NCBI GenBank assembly: GCA_964602715.1
Contig: CAZRSB010000005.1
Location: 7,178 to 71,177, forward strand
DNA from: Natronoplasma sp964602715
GTDB taxonomy: Archaea; Thermoplasmatota; Thermoplasmata; Halarchaeoplasmatales; Halarchaeoplasmataceae
Direction: 5' to 3'
DNA: 64,000 nucleotides
A program made the translations under genes and the position numbers. Numbering within the stretch: position 1 is the first letter of the stretch; each line of letters starts with the position of its first letter. Below are positions 43,110-52,682 of this stretch, in pieces. Under the pieces are notes generated by a model that saw nothing but the letters and a program-made list of their open reading frames with translations, ran no database searches and was not told the origin of the DNA.

Positions 43110-46100
43110 ATGAAAAATAAAAAGGACAAAGGATTTAGGATGAGCATAGGTATTAAACTGATAGCACTGTTTTTAGCGATCTCTTTGATACCTCTAGGTA
43201 TTACATTTGTAGTATCTTCTGAAGGTATGGGGGATATCGGAGAGTTCTCTGAAGATGAGAGTGAAGAAGAACTGATGAGACAGATGGAAGATCGATTACA
43301 AGCCGAAGTTGATGGAAGACAGAATGCAATCCAGAATATAATCGATGCAAGAGAAGCTGATGCTATAACTCTTTCAAATATGGGGGTTATTGAAAACTAT
43401 CTAGCGGCTAATGAAGGAGAGATGGATATGGTCCAAGAACTGAGCGAAGATATGCTTGGATACATGGCCACTGAGATGAGAGCGGGGATAGATAGTGCTG
43501 CTCAAGCTATCGCACAGTACAAATATGGTGAAGATTCGGTTGAAGATGTCGATGACGTTGAAGCTCTAGCTTCTGACGTGGAAGAATTGATCTCTGGAAC
43601 TGAAGGAGACTTAACTGATGAAGAAGGAACAATGTACGATGCCTTTCAGCCAGGATATCTCAGAACAACAGGTTATACATTTATTGTAAACACTGATGCC
43701 GAAATTGTAACTCATTTTGATCTTGAAGATGGAACCGATACAGTAGATGATTTAGGCCTCGATGCATTCGAAGAAATCGCAGAGACCGCGCCACAGTATA
43801 CAGAAGGTACCGATTACGGTGTTGCTGAATATATGTATCCAGATGAAACTCAAGAAGGGGATCCTGAGGAACTAAAATTTGTATCCTACAATTATTACGA
43901 GCCCTTCGATTGGGTGATCGCTCCTAGCGTTTACTATTACGAGCTACAAGAAGTAGCTGTAGAGGATGCAGCGGAACAGATAGCAAGTACTTTTGTCGAC
44001 TATGAAACCACTAGAACTATAGATGTTGACGATGAACCTAGGATTGCATATGAAGGTATCACATTTGCAGATGCCGAAGGGATGGAGATAGTTTCGGCGG
44101 CGGATGGAGAAGTTACAACTGATCAGACAAATGATCATTCCACTGAAGAGTGGTTCATCGGAGCGATGGATATGGGTGAGAACGAGGTATTCTTCAGCGA
44201 GGTCTATGGAGAGCCTGGTGAACAGAGCCTGGATATCTCTATACCTGTGTTCTACGATGGTGAAATAGACGGGGTTATCTCGATCACCTTCGATTACTCT
44301 ATCCTCACTGATATGGCTAGTCAAGTCGATATCGGAGAAGAGGGTTATCTGTTCATATTAGATGATGAAGGCATAACCCTTAGTCATCCCAACGAGGAGA
44401 ACATCGGTGCTGATGCTACAGCAGAGTTTGGAGAAGAACTAGGAGACATCGTTTCGGAAAGGATGATACAAGGTGAAACGGGTGTAGCAGAATACACATT
44501 TTTACAAAACGGAGAAGAAATACATAATTGGGCCTCCTACACACCTATAGATTTTGGGCATAGAGAATATGTTTTATCAGCCACAATTCCACAGGAAGAA
44601 GCAACAGGACCCGCTGAACAGTTAGCCCAAGATATAGATGATATGAGAGGTGATAGCGAAAGGAACTTGATGATAATTACTGCTATAGCGGGTATAGGAG
44701 TTGTAGTTGTTGGATTCTTTTCCTCCAATTACTTCGCCAATCCAATAAAGGCGATCAAAAATAGAGCTCAGAAATTGGCTAAAGGTGATTTCAGCTCTGA
44801 TGAGGATGTCAGAAGAAGCAATGATGAGATCGGAGATATGGTCGAAGCTTTTGATGAGATGAAAGGAAACTTGAATACCTCTATGTCAGAGATAAAGAAC
44901 TCAATGAGTTCTTTAGCCTCAGGTGATTTAGATTCAAATGTAGATACTAGAAGACTGAAAGGTGAGTATAAAGAACTAGGTATGTCAATCAATAAGAGCT
45001 TACAAACTGTTAGAACTTCGATAACTGAGATAGAAGATATCATGGAAAGTTTAGTTCATGGTGATCTAGATGACAGGGTTGAAACTTCAGAGTTATCAGG
45101 TGAGTTCAGAGTAATGGGTGAAGATGTAAATGAAAGCATTGAAAAGATAGATTCAACATTAGAAAGAATAGATATGAGAATAGCCGAGATAGAAGAAGGT
45201 GACTTTACTAGAGTTGATCTAGATGATATGGAAGGTAAGTACAAAGAAACTGGTAAATCCATAAATAATAGTATAGTAGCAATTGAAGAGACCATGGACG
45301 ATTTCCTAAACGTGATGGAAGGACTAGCAGCGGGAGAATTAGACAACAAAATAGACGAAGATAAGCATGAAGGTGAATTTAGAGAGATGGCTTATGCAAT
45401 AAACGAATCTATGGATAATATCCGATATGCTTTAGACAGGATAGAAATGAGAATGGCCGAGATAGAAGAGGGCGACTTTGCTCGGGTAGATACTAGTCAT
45501 TCTGCGATGAAAGGTCATTATCTAGAGACTGGCGAGGCCGTAAATAGAAGTTTAGAAACGATCGAGGAGACCATCGGTGATTTAGTAAGTGTTATGAAAA
45601 GCTTAGCTGAAGGTGATCTTGATGTTGGTATTGATGAGGAAGACCATGAGGGTCAATTCAGAGAGATGGCTGAAGCGATAAATACAAGTTTAGAAGCTGT
45701 AAAAACTTCGATGGAAGAGGTATCTTTTGTGATGAATGGTCTCGCGGAAGGTGATCTCACAAAGAGAGCGGAAACTAGTAAATTGAAAGGGGCATATGAA
45801 AACATAGCCAATATAATAAATCAAACTATGGAAGAGGATAACGACCAAATGCTCAATATCAGAAACATTTCATTAGAGACGGATGATGCCGCGGAACAGA
45901 TAGCAGCTTCCTCCGAAGAATTGAGTTCTACTGCTGAGAACGTATCGACTTCTGTACAAAACATCTCAGAAGGGACATCTGAACAGGCTAGAATGGCAGA
46001 GGATATGAAACAGCAGATGGAATCTGTAGCGGCAAATATGGAGGAGACTTCAGCTTCAGTTGAGGATATAGCAGCCTCTGCTGAAGAAGTATCAGCTCAA

Positions 46101-46781
46101 ACTGATGAGGGCACAGAACAGGCAAATATAGCTAAAAAAAGAGTTTTAGAGTTGAAGGACACTTTAGAAACTACAAAGGAAAAAGCGTTTGAGCTGGACG
46201 GACAGTCAGATGAGATAGGAGAAGTAATAGAAACGATATCCAATATTGCAGAACAAACTAATCTTTTAGCTCTCAATGCAGCGATAGAAGCGGCTAGAGC
46301 TGGAGAACACGGAAAAGGTTTTGCAGTAGTCGCTGATTCAGTAAGAGAACTCGCGGAAGAAACACAGAAAGAAACTGAAAATATCAAAGAGATTATAGAG
46401 AAAACACAGATCAACGCTTCCGATGTAGTAGATGGAGTGAAAGAGGTAACTGATAAATCTGATGAAGTCAATGAAGTAACAGAGAATAATCTCAACTCTT
46501 TGGAAGAGATAAGGGAAGCCTCGGACTCGGTCTCTAGTTCGATACAAGACATCTCTGGTGCAGTGGAAGATGTCACAGAAAAAGTACAGAAGGCTTCTCA
46601 ACAAATTAATAACATAGCAGAGATAGCTGATCAAAACTCAAACGAGGCTGAATCTTCAGCCGCAGCTGCGGAAGAACAAAATGCTTCTGTAGAAGAACTA
46701 TCCAGCTCAGCTCAACAACTTTCAAGCCTAGGTAATCAACTTTCAGAGATGGTCAACGAATACAAGATGAGTGAAAACTGA
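43110..46781 (+). CDS. Chemoreceptor with extracellular sensor and HAMP array
   Basis: 1223 residues from ATG 43110 (GGTGAAAAGG upstream). TM1 at about 15-37 (LIALFLAISLIPLGITFVV), a long acidic extracellular sensor of dCache type (about 40-520), TM2 near 530-550 (LMIITAIAGIGVVVVGFF), then eight HAMP-like repeats, each with a GD[FL] or GEL core, and the methyl-accepting signalling hairpin with NLLALNAAIEAARAGEHGKG (about 1045). Eight tandem HAMPs are exceptional. The acidic ectodomain fits a saline habitat. The CheW gene follows after 11 bp. Confidence 0.92.
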   Translation: MKNKKDKGFRMSIGIKLIALFLAISLIPLGITFVVSSEGMGDIGEFSEDESEEELMRQMEDRLQAEVDGRQNAIQNIIDAREADAITLSNMGVIENYLAANEGEMDMVQELSEDMLGYMATEMRAGIDSAAQAIAQYKYGEDSVEDVDDVEALASDVEELISGTEGDLTDEEGTMYDAFQPGYLRTTGYTFIVNTDAEIVTHFDLEDGTDTVDDLGLDAFEEIAETAPQYTEGTDYGVAEYMYPDETQEGDPEELKFVSYNYYEPFDWVIAPSVYYYELQEVAVEDAAEQIASTFVDYETTRTIDVDDEPRIAYEGITFADAEGMEIVSAADGEVTTDQTNDHSTEEWFIGAMDMGENEVFFSEVYGEPGEQSLDISIPVFYDGEIDGVISITFDYSILTDMASQVDIGEEGYLFILDDEGITLSHPNEENIGADATAEFGEELGDIVSERMIQGETGVAEYTFLQNGEEIHNWASYTPIDFGHREYVLSATIPQEEATGPAEQLAQDIDDMRGDSERNLMIITAIAGIGVVVVGFFSSNYFANPIKAIKNRAQKLAKGDFSSDEDVRRSNDEIGDMVEAFDEMKGNLNTSMSEIKNSMSSLASGDLDSNVDTRRLKGEYKELGMSINKSLQTVRTSITEIEDIMESLVHGDLDDRVETSELSGEFRVMGEDVNESIEKIDSTLERIDMRIAEIEEGDFTRVDLDDMEGKYKETGKSINNSIVAIEETMDDFLNVMEGLAAGELDNKIDEDKHEGEFREMAYAINESMDNIRYALDRIEMRMAEIEEGDFARVDTSHSAMKGHYLETGEAVNRSLETIEETIGDLVSVMKSLAEGDLDVGIDEEDHEGQFREMAEAINTSLEAVKTSMEEVSFVMNGLAEGDLTKRAETSKLKGAYENIANIINQTMEEDNDQMLNIRNISLETDDAAEQIAASSEELSSTAENVSTSVQNISEGTSEQARMAEDMKQQMESVAANMEETSASVEDIAASAEEVSAQTDEGTEQANIAKKRVLELKDTLETTKEKAFELDGQSDEIGEVIETISNIAEQTNLLALNAAIEAARAGEHGKGFAVVADSVRELAEETQKETENIKEIIEKTQINASDVVDGVKEVTDKSDEVNEVTENNLNSLEEIREASDSVSSSIQDISGAVEDVTEKVQKASQQINNIAEIADQNSNEAESSAAAAEEQNASVEELSSSAQQLSSLGNQLSEMVNEYKMSEN

Positions 46782-46792
46782 GGTAGATAATA

Positions 46793-47305
46793 ATGAGCAT
46801 ACAAGAAAAGATAGCATCTGAGGAGTCAATGCAGATAGTGATATTTAGACTAGGAGAGGATTACCTCTCCTGCCCTATTTCACAAGTCAGAGAGATCATC
46901 CAGTTAGAAGAGGTCACACCGGTTCCTTCAACGCCGAAAGAGATTCGAGGTATAATCAACAGGAGAGGAGAGATAATAACTATTGTAGATCTACCAGAGG
47001 TAATAGATACAGAACTGAAGCTAAAAGAAACCAACTCTCAGCTCTTGATCTTGTATAGTGAAGATGAAAATGTGGGTGTGATGACCTCTGAAGTTACTGA
47101 GATTCCGACGGTTGATACTAACTCGATAGAGCCTCCATCCGAGACTATGGAAACGCCGATAAACAAAGAATATTTGGAGGGGATAATAAAACGAGAAGAC
47201 AGGCTTGTTCTCTTCATCGATCTTTTGGCACTGATGAAAAACCTCTCTCAGCAAGATATAGATAGAGCGGCTAAATTTGGTCAAAGTGACGAAAAACAAG
47301 GTTAA
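46793..47305 (+). CDS. cheW: CheW coupling protein, copy 1
   Basis: 170 residues. CheW fold: QIVIFRLGEDYLSCPISQVR, VREIIQLEEVTPVPSTPKEI, RGIINRRGEIITIVDLPEVI and EYLEGIIKREDRLVLFIDLL. Couples chemoreceptors to a kinase. Immediately downstream of the chemoreceptor and upstream of a receiver-kinase. Nearly identical to the second CheW at 54435-54935 over about 150 residues; the copies differ mostly at the C-terminus. Confidence 0.93.
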   Translation: MSIQEKIASEESMQIVIFRLGEDYLSCPISQVREIIQLEEVTPVPSTPKEIRGIINRRGEIITIVDLPEVIDTELKLKETNSQLLILYSEDENVGVMTSEVTEIPTVDTNSIEPPSETMETPINKEYLEGIIKREDRLVLFIDLLALMKNLSQQDIDRAAKFGQSDEKQG

Positions 47306-47353
47306 AATCTCTTTTCTTTTTATTTACTTTAGGTTGTTTTGATTAAGAGCGAT

Positions 47354-47367
47354 AATATTTATAAGGT
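47354..47367 (+). promoter_or_regulatory. Promoter of receiver-kinase copy 1
   Basis: AATATTTATAAGGTA-type TATA region about 55 bp before the ATG at 47418. The same ATAATATTTATAAGGTA occurs before the paralogous kinase at 55003-55019, indicating a duplicated promoter. Confidence 0.55.
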
Positions 47368-47417
47368 ATGAAAAAGATAATCATAATCAGATATATCCAC
47401 AATAAAGGGAGTCAATC

Positions 47418-50400
47418 ATGAGGGTATTATTAGTCGATGATGAGAAAGCCTTTTTGGAGCAGGCTAAACTTTTCCTCGAAAAAGAGGATGAGGAGTTCGA
47501 TATCACTACAGCTTCCTCAGCAAAAGAAGGTTTAGATCATATTGATAATGATGATTTTGATGTCATCGTCTCAGATTACCAGATGCCTGGGATGGATGGA
47601 TTAGAGTTTTTAGAGAAAGTTAAAAAAGAAAGAGAGATGGATATACCCTTCATCATCTTCACGGGAAAGGGAAGAGAAGAAGTAGCTATGGAAGCGTTGA
47701 ATCTAGGCGCTGATCGTTATTTACAGAAAGGAGGCGATCCTAAGAGTCAGTATGGGGTCCTCGCTCGAGCGATCAAACAGGAGGAAAGACATTACAGAAC
47801 TAGAGGAGAACTTAAAGTGAGTGAAGGGAAATATGAATCCCTAACTCAAGATGTTATGGATAATTCGGATGTTGCGATGTTTATTTTGGACTCTAATTTT
47901 GAGGTAGTTTGGATAAACAAAGCCGCTGAGAACTATTTCGGTATAGAAAAGGATGAAGTGATAGGAAAAGATAAAGAAGAATTGATAAGAGATAAGATCA
48001 AATATATTTTTGAAGATCCTGATCACTTTGAAGAAAAGGTGATATCTACATACAAAGAGAATACGTATATCGAAAATTTCGAGTGTCACGTCTTACAGGA
48101 CGAAGAGGAAGGACTAGATGAAAGATGGCTGCAGCACTGGAGCAAACCGATTGAAACCGGTCTATATGAAGGAGGCCGGATGGAACATTACACCGATATA
48201 ACAGCGTTGAAAAAGTCAGAAAGAGAAAAAGAAAAAAATCTAAAAGAGCTTGAAGAAAGAGTCAAGGAATTGAGCTGCTTATACTCTTTAGAGAGAATTA
48301 TCGAAGAGAACGGAAGTATTGAAGAAGTATTAAGTCAGATAAGTGAGTTAATACCCTCTGGTTGGCAATATCCTAATCTAACTGAAGCTCGAATTACCTA
48401 TAATGATCAAACATTTGAAACGGAGGAATTTGAAGAGAGTCAATGGATGCAACAATCTAAAATAACTGTTGATGGTAGTGAAGTAGGAAAAATAGAAGTT
48501 AGTTACCTTGAAAAGAGATCTGAAAAGGATAATGGACCTTTTCTCGAAGCAGAGAGCGATCTGATAGAATCTATAGGTGAACATATAGGATCATTTTTGG
48601 AAAAGAAAATTGCAGAAGTGGAACTAGAGAGTGAAAAAGATCTGATGGAACAAATTGCAGAAACTAGTCCAGTATGTATTACTAAAGTAGATAGAGATGG
48701 AGATATAATATGGGCTAACCAACGGGCTGAGAAAATATTAGGGTTGGATAAAAGTGAAATTGAAGGTCGTACGTACGATGATACCAAATGGAAAATCACA
48801 GATTTTGAAGACAGGGAATATCCTGTAGAAGAATTACCCTTTGAATTGGTTAAGGAGAAGGAGGAAGCGGTCTATGATGTTAAACACGCGATCGAATGGC
48901 CGAATGGAGAGAAAAGATTCTTATCAGTAAATGCGACTCCACTTTATGATGATGAAGGTAACTTTGATGGGATGCTAGCCACCATAGATGATATTACTGG
49001 AGAAGTACAGAAAGAAAGAGAGCTTGAGGAGACTAAAAACCGCTTATACGAAATTATCGATGAGCTTTCAATAGCTACTTTTGTTTTAGATGATGAGCAT
49101 GAAGTTACACATTGGAATAAGGCTTGTGAAGAACTCACCGGTCTTTCCAAAGATGAAATGATCGGGAAAAACCAACCATGGAAAGCTTTCTACGATAATG
49201 AAAGACCTGTCTTAGCAGATATGGTTGTTGAGGATGCATCTTTGGAAGAGATAAAAAAGCACTATGGTGAAAAAGTAGATAAAAGTCCTCTGATAAAAGG
49301 TGCTTATGAAGGAGAAGATCGTTTTAAGATGAAAGGAGAGGAAGTTTGGATATTTTTTACAGCCTCTCCTATCGAAGATTCTGAAGGTAACAGAATAGGA
49401 GCGATAGAAACACTCCAGGACACTACAGAATGGAGAAGGGTGGAAGAACAGTTGAAAAAGAATAAGAAAAGACTAGATAGGGCGATGGAATCAGGAAGAT
49501 TAGCATGGTGGGAGATGGAGCTTCCTTCTGGTGAAGTACAGTTCGATGATAAAAAAGCTGAAATGTTAGGCTACTCGCCTGAAAAGTTTGAACATTATTC
49601 TGATTTTACTGATCTTCTGCATCCTGAGGATCATGATAAGGCAATGAAAGCGATGAAGGACCATATTGAAGGAAATGCGGAAAGATATGAAGTTGAATAT
49701 CGAATCAAAAAGAAAGACGGTGATTATAAATGGTTTAGAGATGTTGGGAGTATAACCCAAGAGAAGGATAATCATACAGTAGTTACGGGAATAGTAATCG
49801 ATATAGATGAAAGAAAAGAGATACAGGAAAGGGAAGATATTTTACATTCCATATTGAGACACGATCTTAAAAACAAACTTCAGCTGTCTTTAGGATACGG
49901 TGAACTATTGAAAGAGGGTGATCTAACGGAAGAACAAGAAAAGTACTTGGGAAAAGATTGGAATATGAAACAGCAATCTATAAAGCTGATAGATACGATA
50001 GAGAATTTAAGAAAGACTTGGAAAGAGGAAATGGAAAAGGTTTCTTTGGAAAATATTCTTGCTACAGCAGTAAACAAATATGAGCCGGAAGCCTCCCAAA
50101 GAGACATAGAGATAGAAGTTGAAGATGTAGATCCTTACGTTAAGGCTGGTTCTCTTTTGGATGAAGTGTTTTCCAATTTAATACTCAATTCTATCCTACA
50201 TTCAAAATGTGATGAGATAAAGATATCTACATCAACTAAAGATGAAAATGTGACTGTTACGATAGAAGATGACGGCAAAGGCATTTCCGATGATAGGAAA
50301 GAAAAAATATTCGATAGAGGGTATAAAGATGAAGAGAGCAGTGGTTCTGGACTAGGACTCTTCTTTGTCAAAAAGATAATAGAATCATATTCAGGTGAAA

Positions 50401-50462
50401 TAACGGTTGAAGATTCAGAGTTAGGTGGAGCAAAATTCAATGTTATACTCAAAAAACCTTAG
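47418..50462 (+). CDS. Receiver-PAS sensor histidine kinase, copy 1
   Basis: 1014 residues. Receiver (1-120: VLLVDDEKAFLEQA, VSDYQMPGMDG, FTGKGREEVAMEALNLG, YLQKGGDP); PAS (about 130-265); a sensor segment shared with other proteins here (270-395, IPSGWQYPNLTEARI); three more PAS domains (400-790); histidine box LHSILRHDLKNKLQ; ATPase motifs NLILNSILHS, EDDGKGISD and GSGLGLFFVK. Kinase residues look intact. Cytoplasmic. Forms a module with the preceding chemoreceptor and CheW; whether CheW engages this kinase is unknown, since it has no CheA-type P5 domain. Confidence 0.9.
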   Translation: MRVLLVDDEKAFLEQAKLFLEKEDEEFDITTASSAKEGLDHIDNDDFDVIVSDYQMPGMDGLEFLEKVKKEREMDIPFIIFTGKGREEVAMEALNLGADRYLQKGGDPKSQYGVLARAIKQEERHYRTRGELKVSEGKYESLTQDVMDNSDVAMFILDSNFEVVWINKAAENYFGIEKDEVIGKDKEELIRDKIKYIFEDPDHFEEKVISTYKENTYIENFECHVLQDEEEGLDERWLQHWSKPIETGLYEGGRMEHYTDITALKKSEREKEKNLKELEERVKELSCLYSLERIIEENGSIEEVLSQISELIPSGWQYPNLTEARITYNDQTFETEEFEESQWMQQSKITVDGSEVGKIEVSYLEKRSEKDNGPFLEAESDLIESIGEHIGSFLEKKIAEVELESEKDLMEQIAETSPVCITKVDRDGDIIWANQRAEKILGLDKSEIEGRTYDDTKWKITDFEDREYPVEELPFELVKEKEEAVYDVKHAIEWPNGEKRFLSVNATPLYDDEGNFDGMLATIDDITGEVQKERELEETKNRLYEIIDELSIATFVLDDEHEVTHWNKACEELTGLSKDEMIGKNQPWKAFYDNERPVLADMVVEDASLEEIKKHYGEKVDKSPLIKGAYEGEDRFKMKGEEVWIFFTASPIEDSEGNRIGAIETLQDTTEWRRVEEQLKKNKKRLDRAMESGRLAWWEMELPSGEVQFDDKKAEMLGYSPEKFEHYSDFTDLLHPEDHDKAMKAMKDHIEGNAERYEVEYRIKKKDGDYKWFRDVGSITQEKDNHTVVTGIVIDIDERKEIQEREDILHSILRHDLKNKLQLSLGYGELLKEGDLTEEQEKYLGKDWNMKQQSIKLIDTIENLRKTWKEEMEKVSLENILATAVNKYEPEASQRDIEIEVEDVDPYVKAGSLLDEVFSNLILNSILHSKCDEIKISTSTKDENVTVTIEDDGKGISDDRKEKIFDRGYKDEESSGSGLGLFFVKKIIESYSGEITVEDSELGGAKFNVILKKP

Positions 50463-50503
50463 AAAATCAGATTGTGTAATAAAATTAATATAATGATAAA
50501 GAG

Positions 50504-51982
50504 GTGTTAAAAATTATTATGAAAGAGATGGAAACAAATGTTTTGGAAACAGGATTGGAAGGGTTAGACAAAACCTTGATGGGGGGCATTCCCGAAGGTC
50601 ACGTTGTTCTTCTAACAGGAGAATCCGGAACTGGAAAAACTGTACTTTCGATGCAGTGGCTATTTGAAGGAGTAAAAGAATATGATTCTCCAGGGATGTA
50701 TATTTCAGTTACCGAACCGTACAGTAAAGCGATAAAAAATGTCTCTTCTATGGGATTTTATGATGAAAAATTTGTCAAGTCGGGAGATTTGAGATTCACT
50801 GATCTGCGGAGCATGGTCCAACTCATGGATTTCGGTAGAAAGGGTGAAAAGACCAAAAGAGAGGATGTTGAAGAACTAGTAGATAGGATAGAAGAACTCG
50901 TTGAAGAAACAGAAGCGAAAAGGATGGTTATAGATTCGATAACCGCGGTAGGTTACATGATAGATGATATCGAGCTTTTCAGATATTTTATTTTTAGATT
51001 GGGTACTGTTCTCAGTACAAAAAATTGTACGATCTTTTTGACTTCAGAGTCGCGAGATGGAACTACACCGTTCAACGTTGAAGATTTTATATCGGATGGA
51101 ATAATCAATCTCACCTATGACCATGGTGAGGAATCTGTTATAAGGCGGATTGAAGTAAATAAGATGAGAGGAATAGATTTTAGAAGCGGTACTGTTTTCT
51201 TTGAGATAGGAAACGACGGTATTACTGTTTTTCCTAAAGTTCCTATCGAGCGTAAGATAGCCTCAACTGATTTCCAGAAAAGGAAAAAAACAGGAATAGA
51301 AAAGCTAGATGAGATGCTTGGAGGAGGATTTCCTATTGGCCATGTGATACTCGTTACAGGTAACACGGGAACGGGTAAAACCACTCTGTGTATGGAGTTC
51401 ATGATCGAGGGTCTCGAGAAAGGAGAAAAGTGTATCTTCGTCAATTTAGAAGAACCACTTCCGCAGGTAAAGAAAACAGCTCTAGCGCATGGATGGGATT
51501 TTGAGAAATATGAGAATGAAGACCTTTTGAGATTTATAACGCCTCAATTGATCGATACCTATCCTGATAAGTTTCTATATGAGATTTTAAATGTAGTCGA
51601 TGAGATGGATGCCGACCGGATCGTTATAGATTCTGTCTCTTCATTACCTTCTGCCGGTCTGAGCGAAGATAAACTTAGGAGAGTTCTGCTTCAGTTGAAT
51701 TCTACATTAAAGGCAAAAGGTGTAACCACTCTGATGACACACTTAGTGAGTGGACTTTTTACTGAAGAGGCAGGAAGATCATTTGGATCAACTCAAGTGA
51801 GTGATTTGAGGTTGAGTTCACTTTGTGACGGTATTTTGATGTTGAGATATAGAGAAGAAAAAATGAAAGTGGGAAAATCGATGAATATCCTTAAGATGAG
51901 AGGTATCAAACATGGTAAAGAGATAAGGAGATATGATATCACTGATGAAGGGGTAAATATAGGAGAAATATTGGAGGAATGA
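50504..51982 (+). CDS. Two-domain KaiC-family ATPase
   Basis: About 487-492 residues with two RecA-like domains. CI: GLEGLDKTLMGGIPEGH, Walker A GESGTGKT, Walker B RMVIDSITAV. CII: IEKLDEMLGGGFPIGH, Walker A GNTGTGKT, glutamate pair in IFVNLEEPLPQ, Walker B RIVIDSVSSLPSAG. CI has VTEP where cyanobacterial KaiC has a Glu pair. The family runs the cyanobacterial clock and other switches; archaeal members are mostly uncharacterised. The next gene is KaiB-like, one base after the stop. Start is GTG 50504, ATG 50519 or ATG 50528. Confidence 0.88.
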   Translation: MLKIIMKEMETNVLETGLEGLDKTLMGGIPEGHVVLLTGESGTGKTVLSMQWLFEGVKEYDSPGMYISVTEPYSKAIKNVSSMGFYDEKFVKSGDLRFTDLRSMVQLMDFGRKGEKTKREDVEELVDRIEELVEETEAKRMVIDSITAVGYMIDDIELFRYFIFRLGTVLSTKNCTIFLTSESRDGTTPFNVEDFISDGIINLTYDHGEESVIRRIEVNKMRGIDFRSGTVFFEIGNDGITVFPKVPIERKIASTDFQKRKKTGIEKLDEMLGGGFPIGHVILVTGNTGTGKTTLCMEFMIEGLEKGEKCIFVNLEEPLPQVKKTALAHGWDFEKYENEDLLRFITPQLIDTYPDKFLYEILNVVDEMDADRIVIDSVSSLPSAGLSEDKLRRVLLQLNSTLKAKGVTTLMTHLVSGLFTEEAGRSFGSTQVSDLRLSSLCDGILMLRYREEKMKVGKSMNILKMRGIKHGKEIRRYDITDEGVNIGEILEE

Positions 51983-51983
51983 T

Positions 51984-52286
51984 ATGATGGAAAAGCCAGA
52001 AGGCATGGGAGAAATAAAAGTTTGGATCTTTTACTCAAGCAGTACTGAACCGGAGTTATTGACATTTTATGCTGATGGTTTAGCCTACCTGAGAGAACAA
52101 GAGATTGAGATGGAAGTTATAGATATAGCTAAAGAGAAGGAAAAGGCAGAGAAATTTGAGATAAAAAGCACTCCTACAGTCCTAATAACAGAGAATGAAG
52201 AGGTAATAAAACGCTACCAGGTTGTGAGTTACTTGAGAGGTATTCTAGAGAGAGAGGAACTAGAAAAGATAATTGGTGATCTTTGA
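51984..52286 (+). CDS. KaiB/thioredoxin-fold protein
   Basis: 100 residues. EIKVWIFYSSSTEPELLTF occupies the position of the thioredoxin active-site strand but has no CxxC; IEMEVIDIAKEKEKAEKFEI and the cis-proline strand STPTVLITENEE follow, as in KaiB (ATPT-type motif). KaiB shares the thioredoxin N-terminal fold and lacks CxxC. Starting one base after a KaiC homologue, a KaiB-like partner role is well supported by context, though a degenerate thioredoxin is possible. Confidence 0.7.
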   Translation: MMEKPEGMGEIKVWIFYSSSTEPELLTFYADGLAYLREQEIEMEVIDIAKEKEKAEKFEIKSTPTVLITENEEVIKRYQVVSYLRGILEREELEKIIGDL

Positions 52287-52682
52287 GGTAAGGAAGAAAG
52301 ATTGGATTTAAGTATTTATTTCTCTGATTATAAAATAAAGATAGGAAAGAAGCGTATCAAAACCTTTTAGATATTACTATTCTATTCAAAAATCGCTTAA
52401 TTGTATATAAACAAGGGCCTAATTTATTTATAATATTCTAAAAGTATACAATATATATATTTGATATATATCGAGACTCGATTTCCTATTCGATTTTTTG
52501 ATAATTTTTAATAATTTATTAAGTGTTTAAGCAATGTAATTGTTTGAAAATCTTTTTAGGTGCACTTAATTATTTTGAGTTTCTAATATATTTTTAATAA
52601 TATTAGAACATGTCTAAAATATTTAAATAAAATATCAGTTTAAATTAAACTGTTAAAAAATGGTAGATTTGGGTGAAAGATC
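52287..52682. other. AT-rich intergenic region
   Basis: About 400 bp of very AT-rich DNA with several TATA-like stretches (for example ATATATATATTTGATATATA near 52449-52468) and no ORF. It contains the promoter of the second chemoreceptor; GGGTGAAAGATC before ATG 52683 is its ribosome site. Confidence 0.5.

Noticed and set aside
46097..46576. Long minus-strand ORF opposite the chemoreceptor hairpin (and its twin at 53753-54187)
   Set aside because: Antisense shadow of the repetitive Glu/Ser-rich signalling domain; the protein is Ser-rich with no family features.
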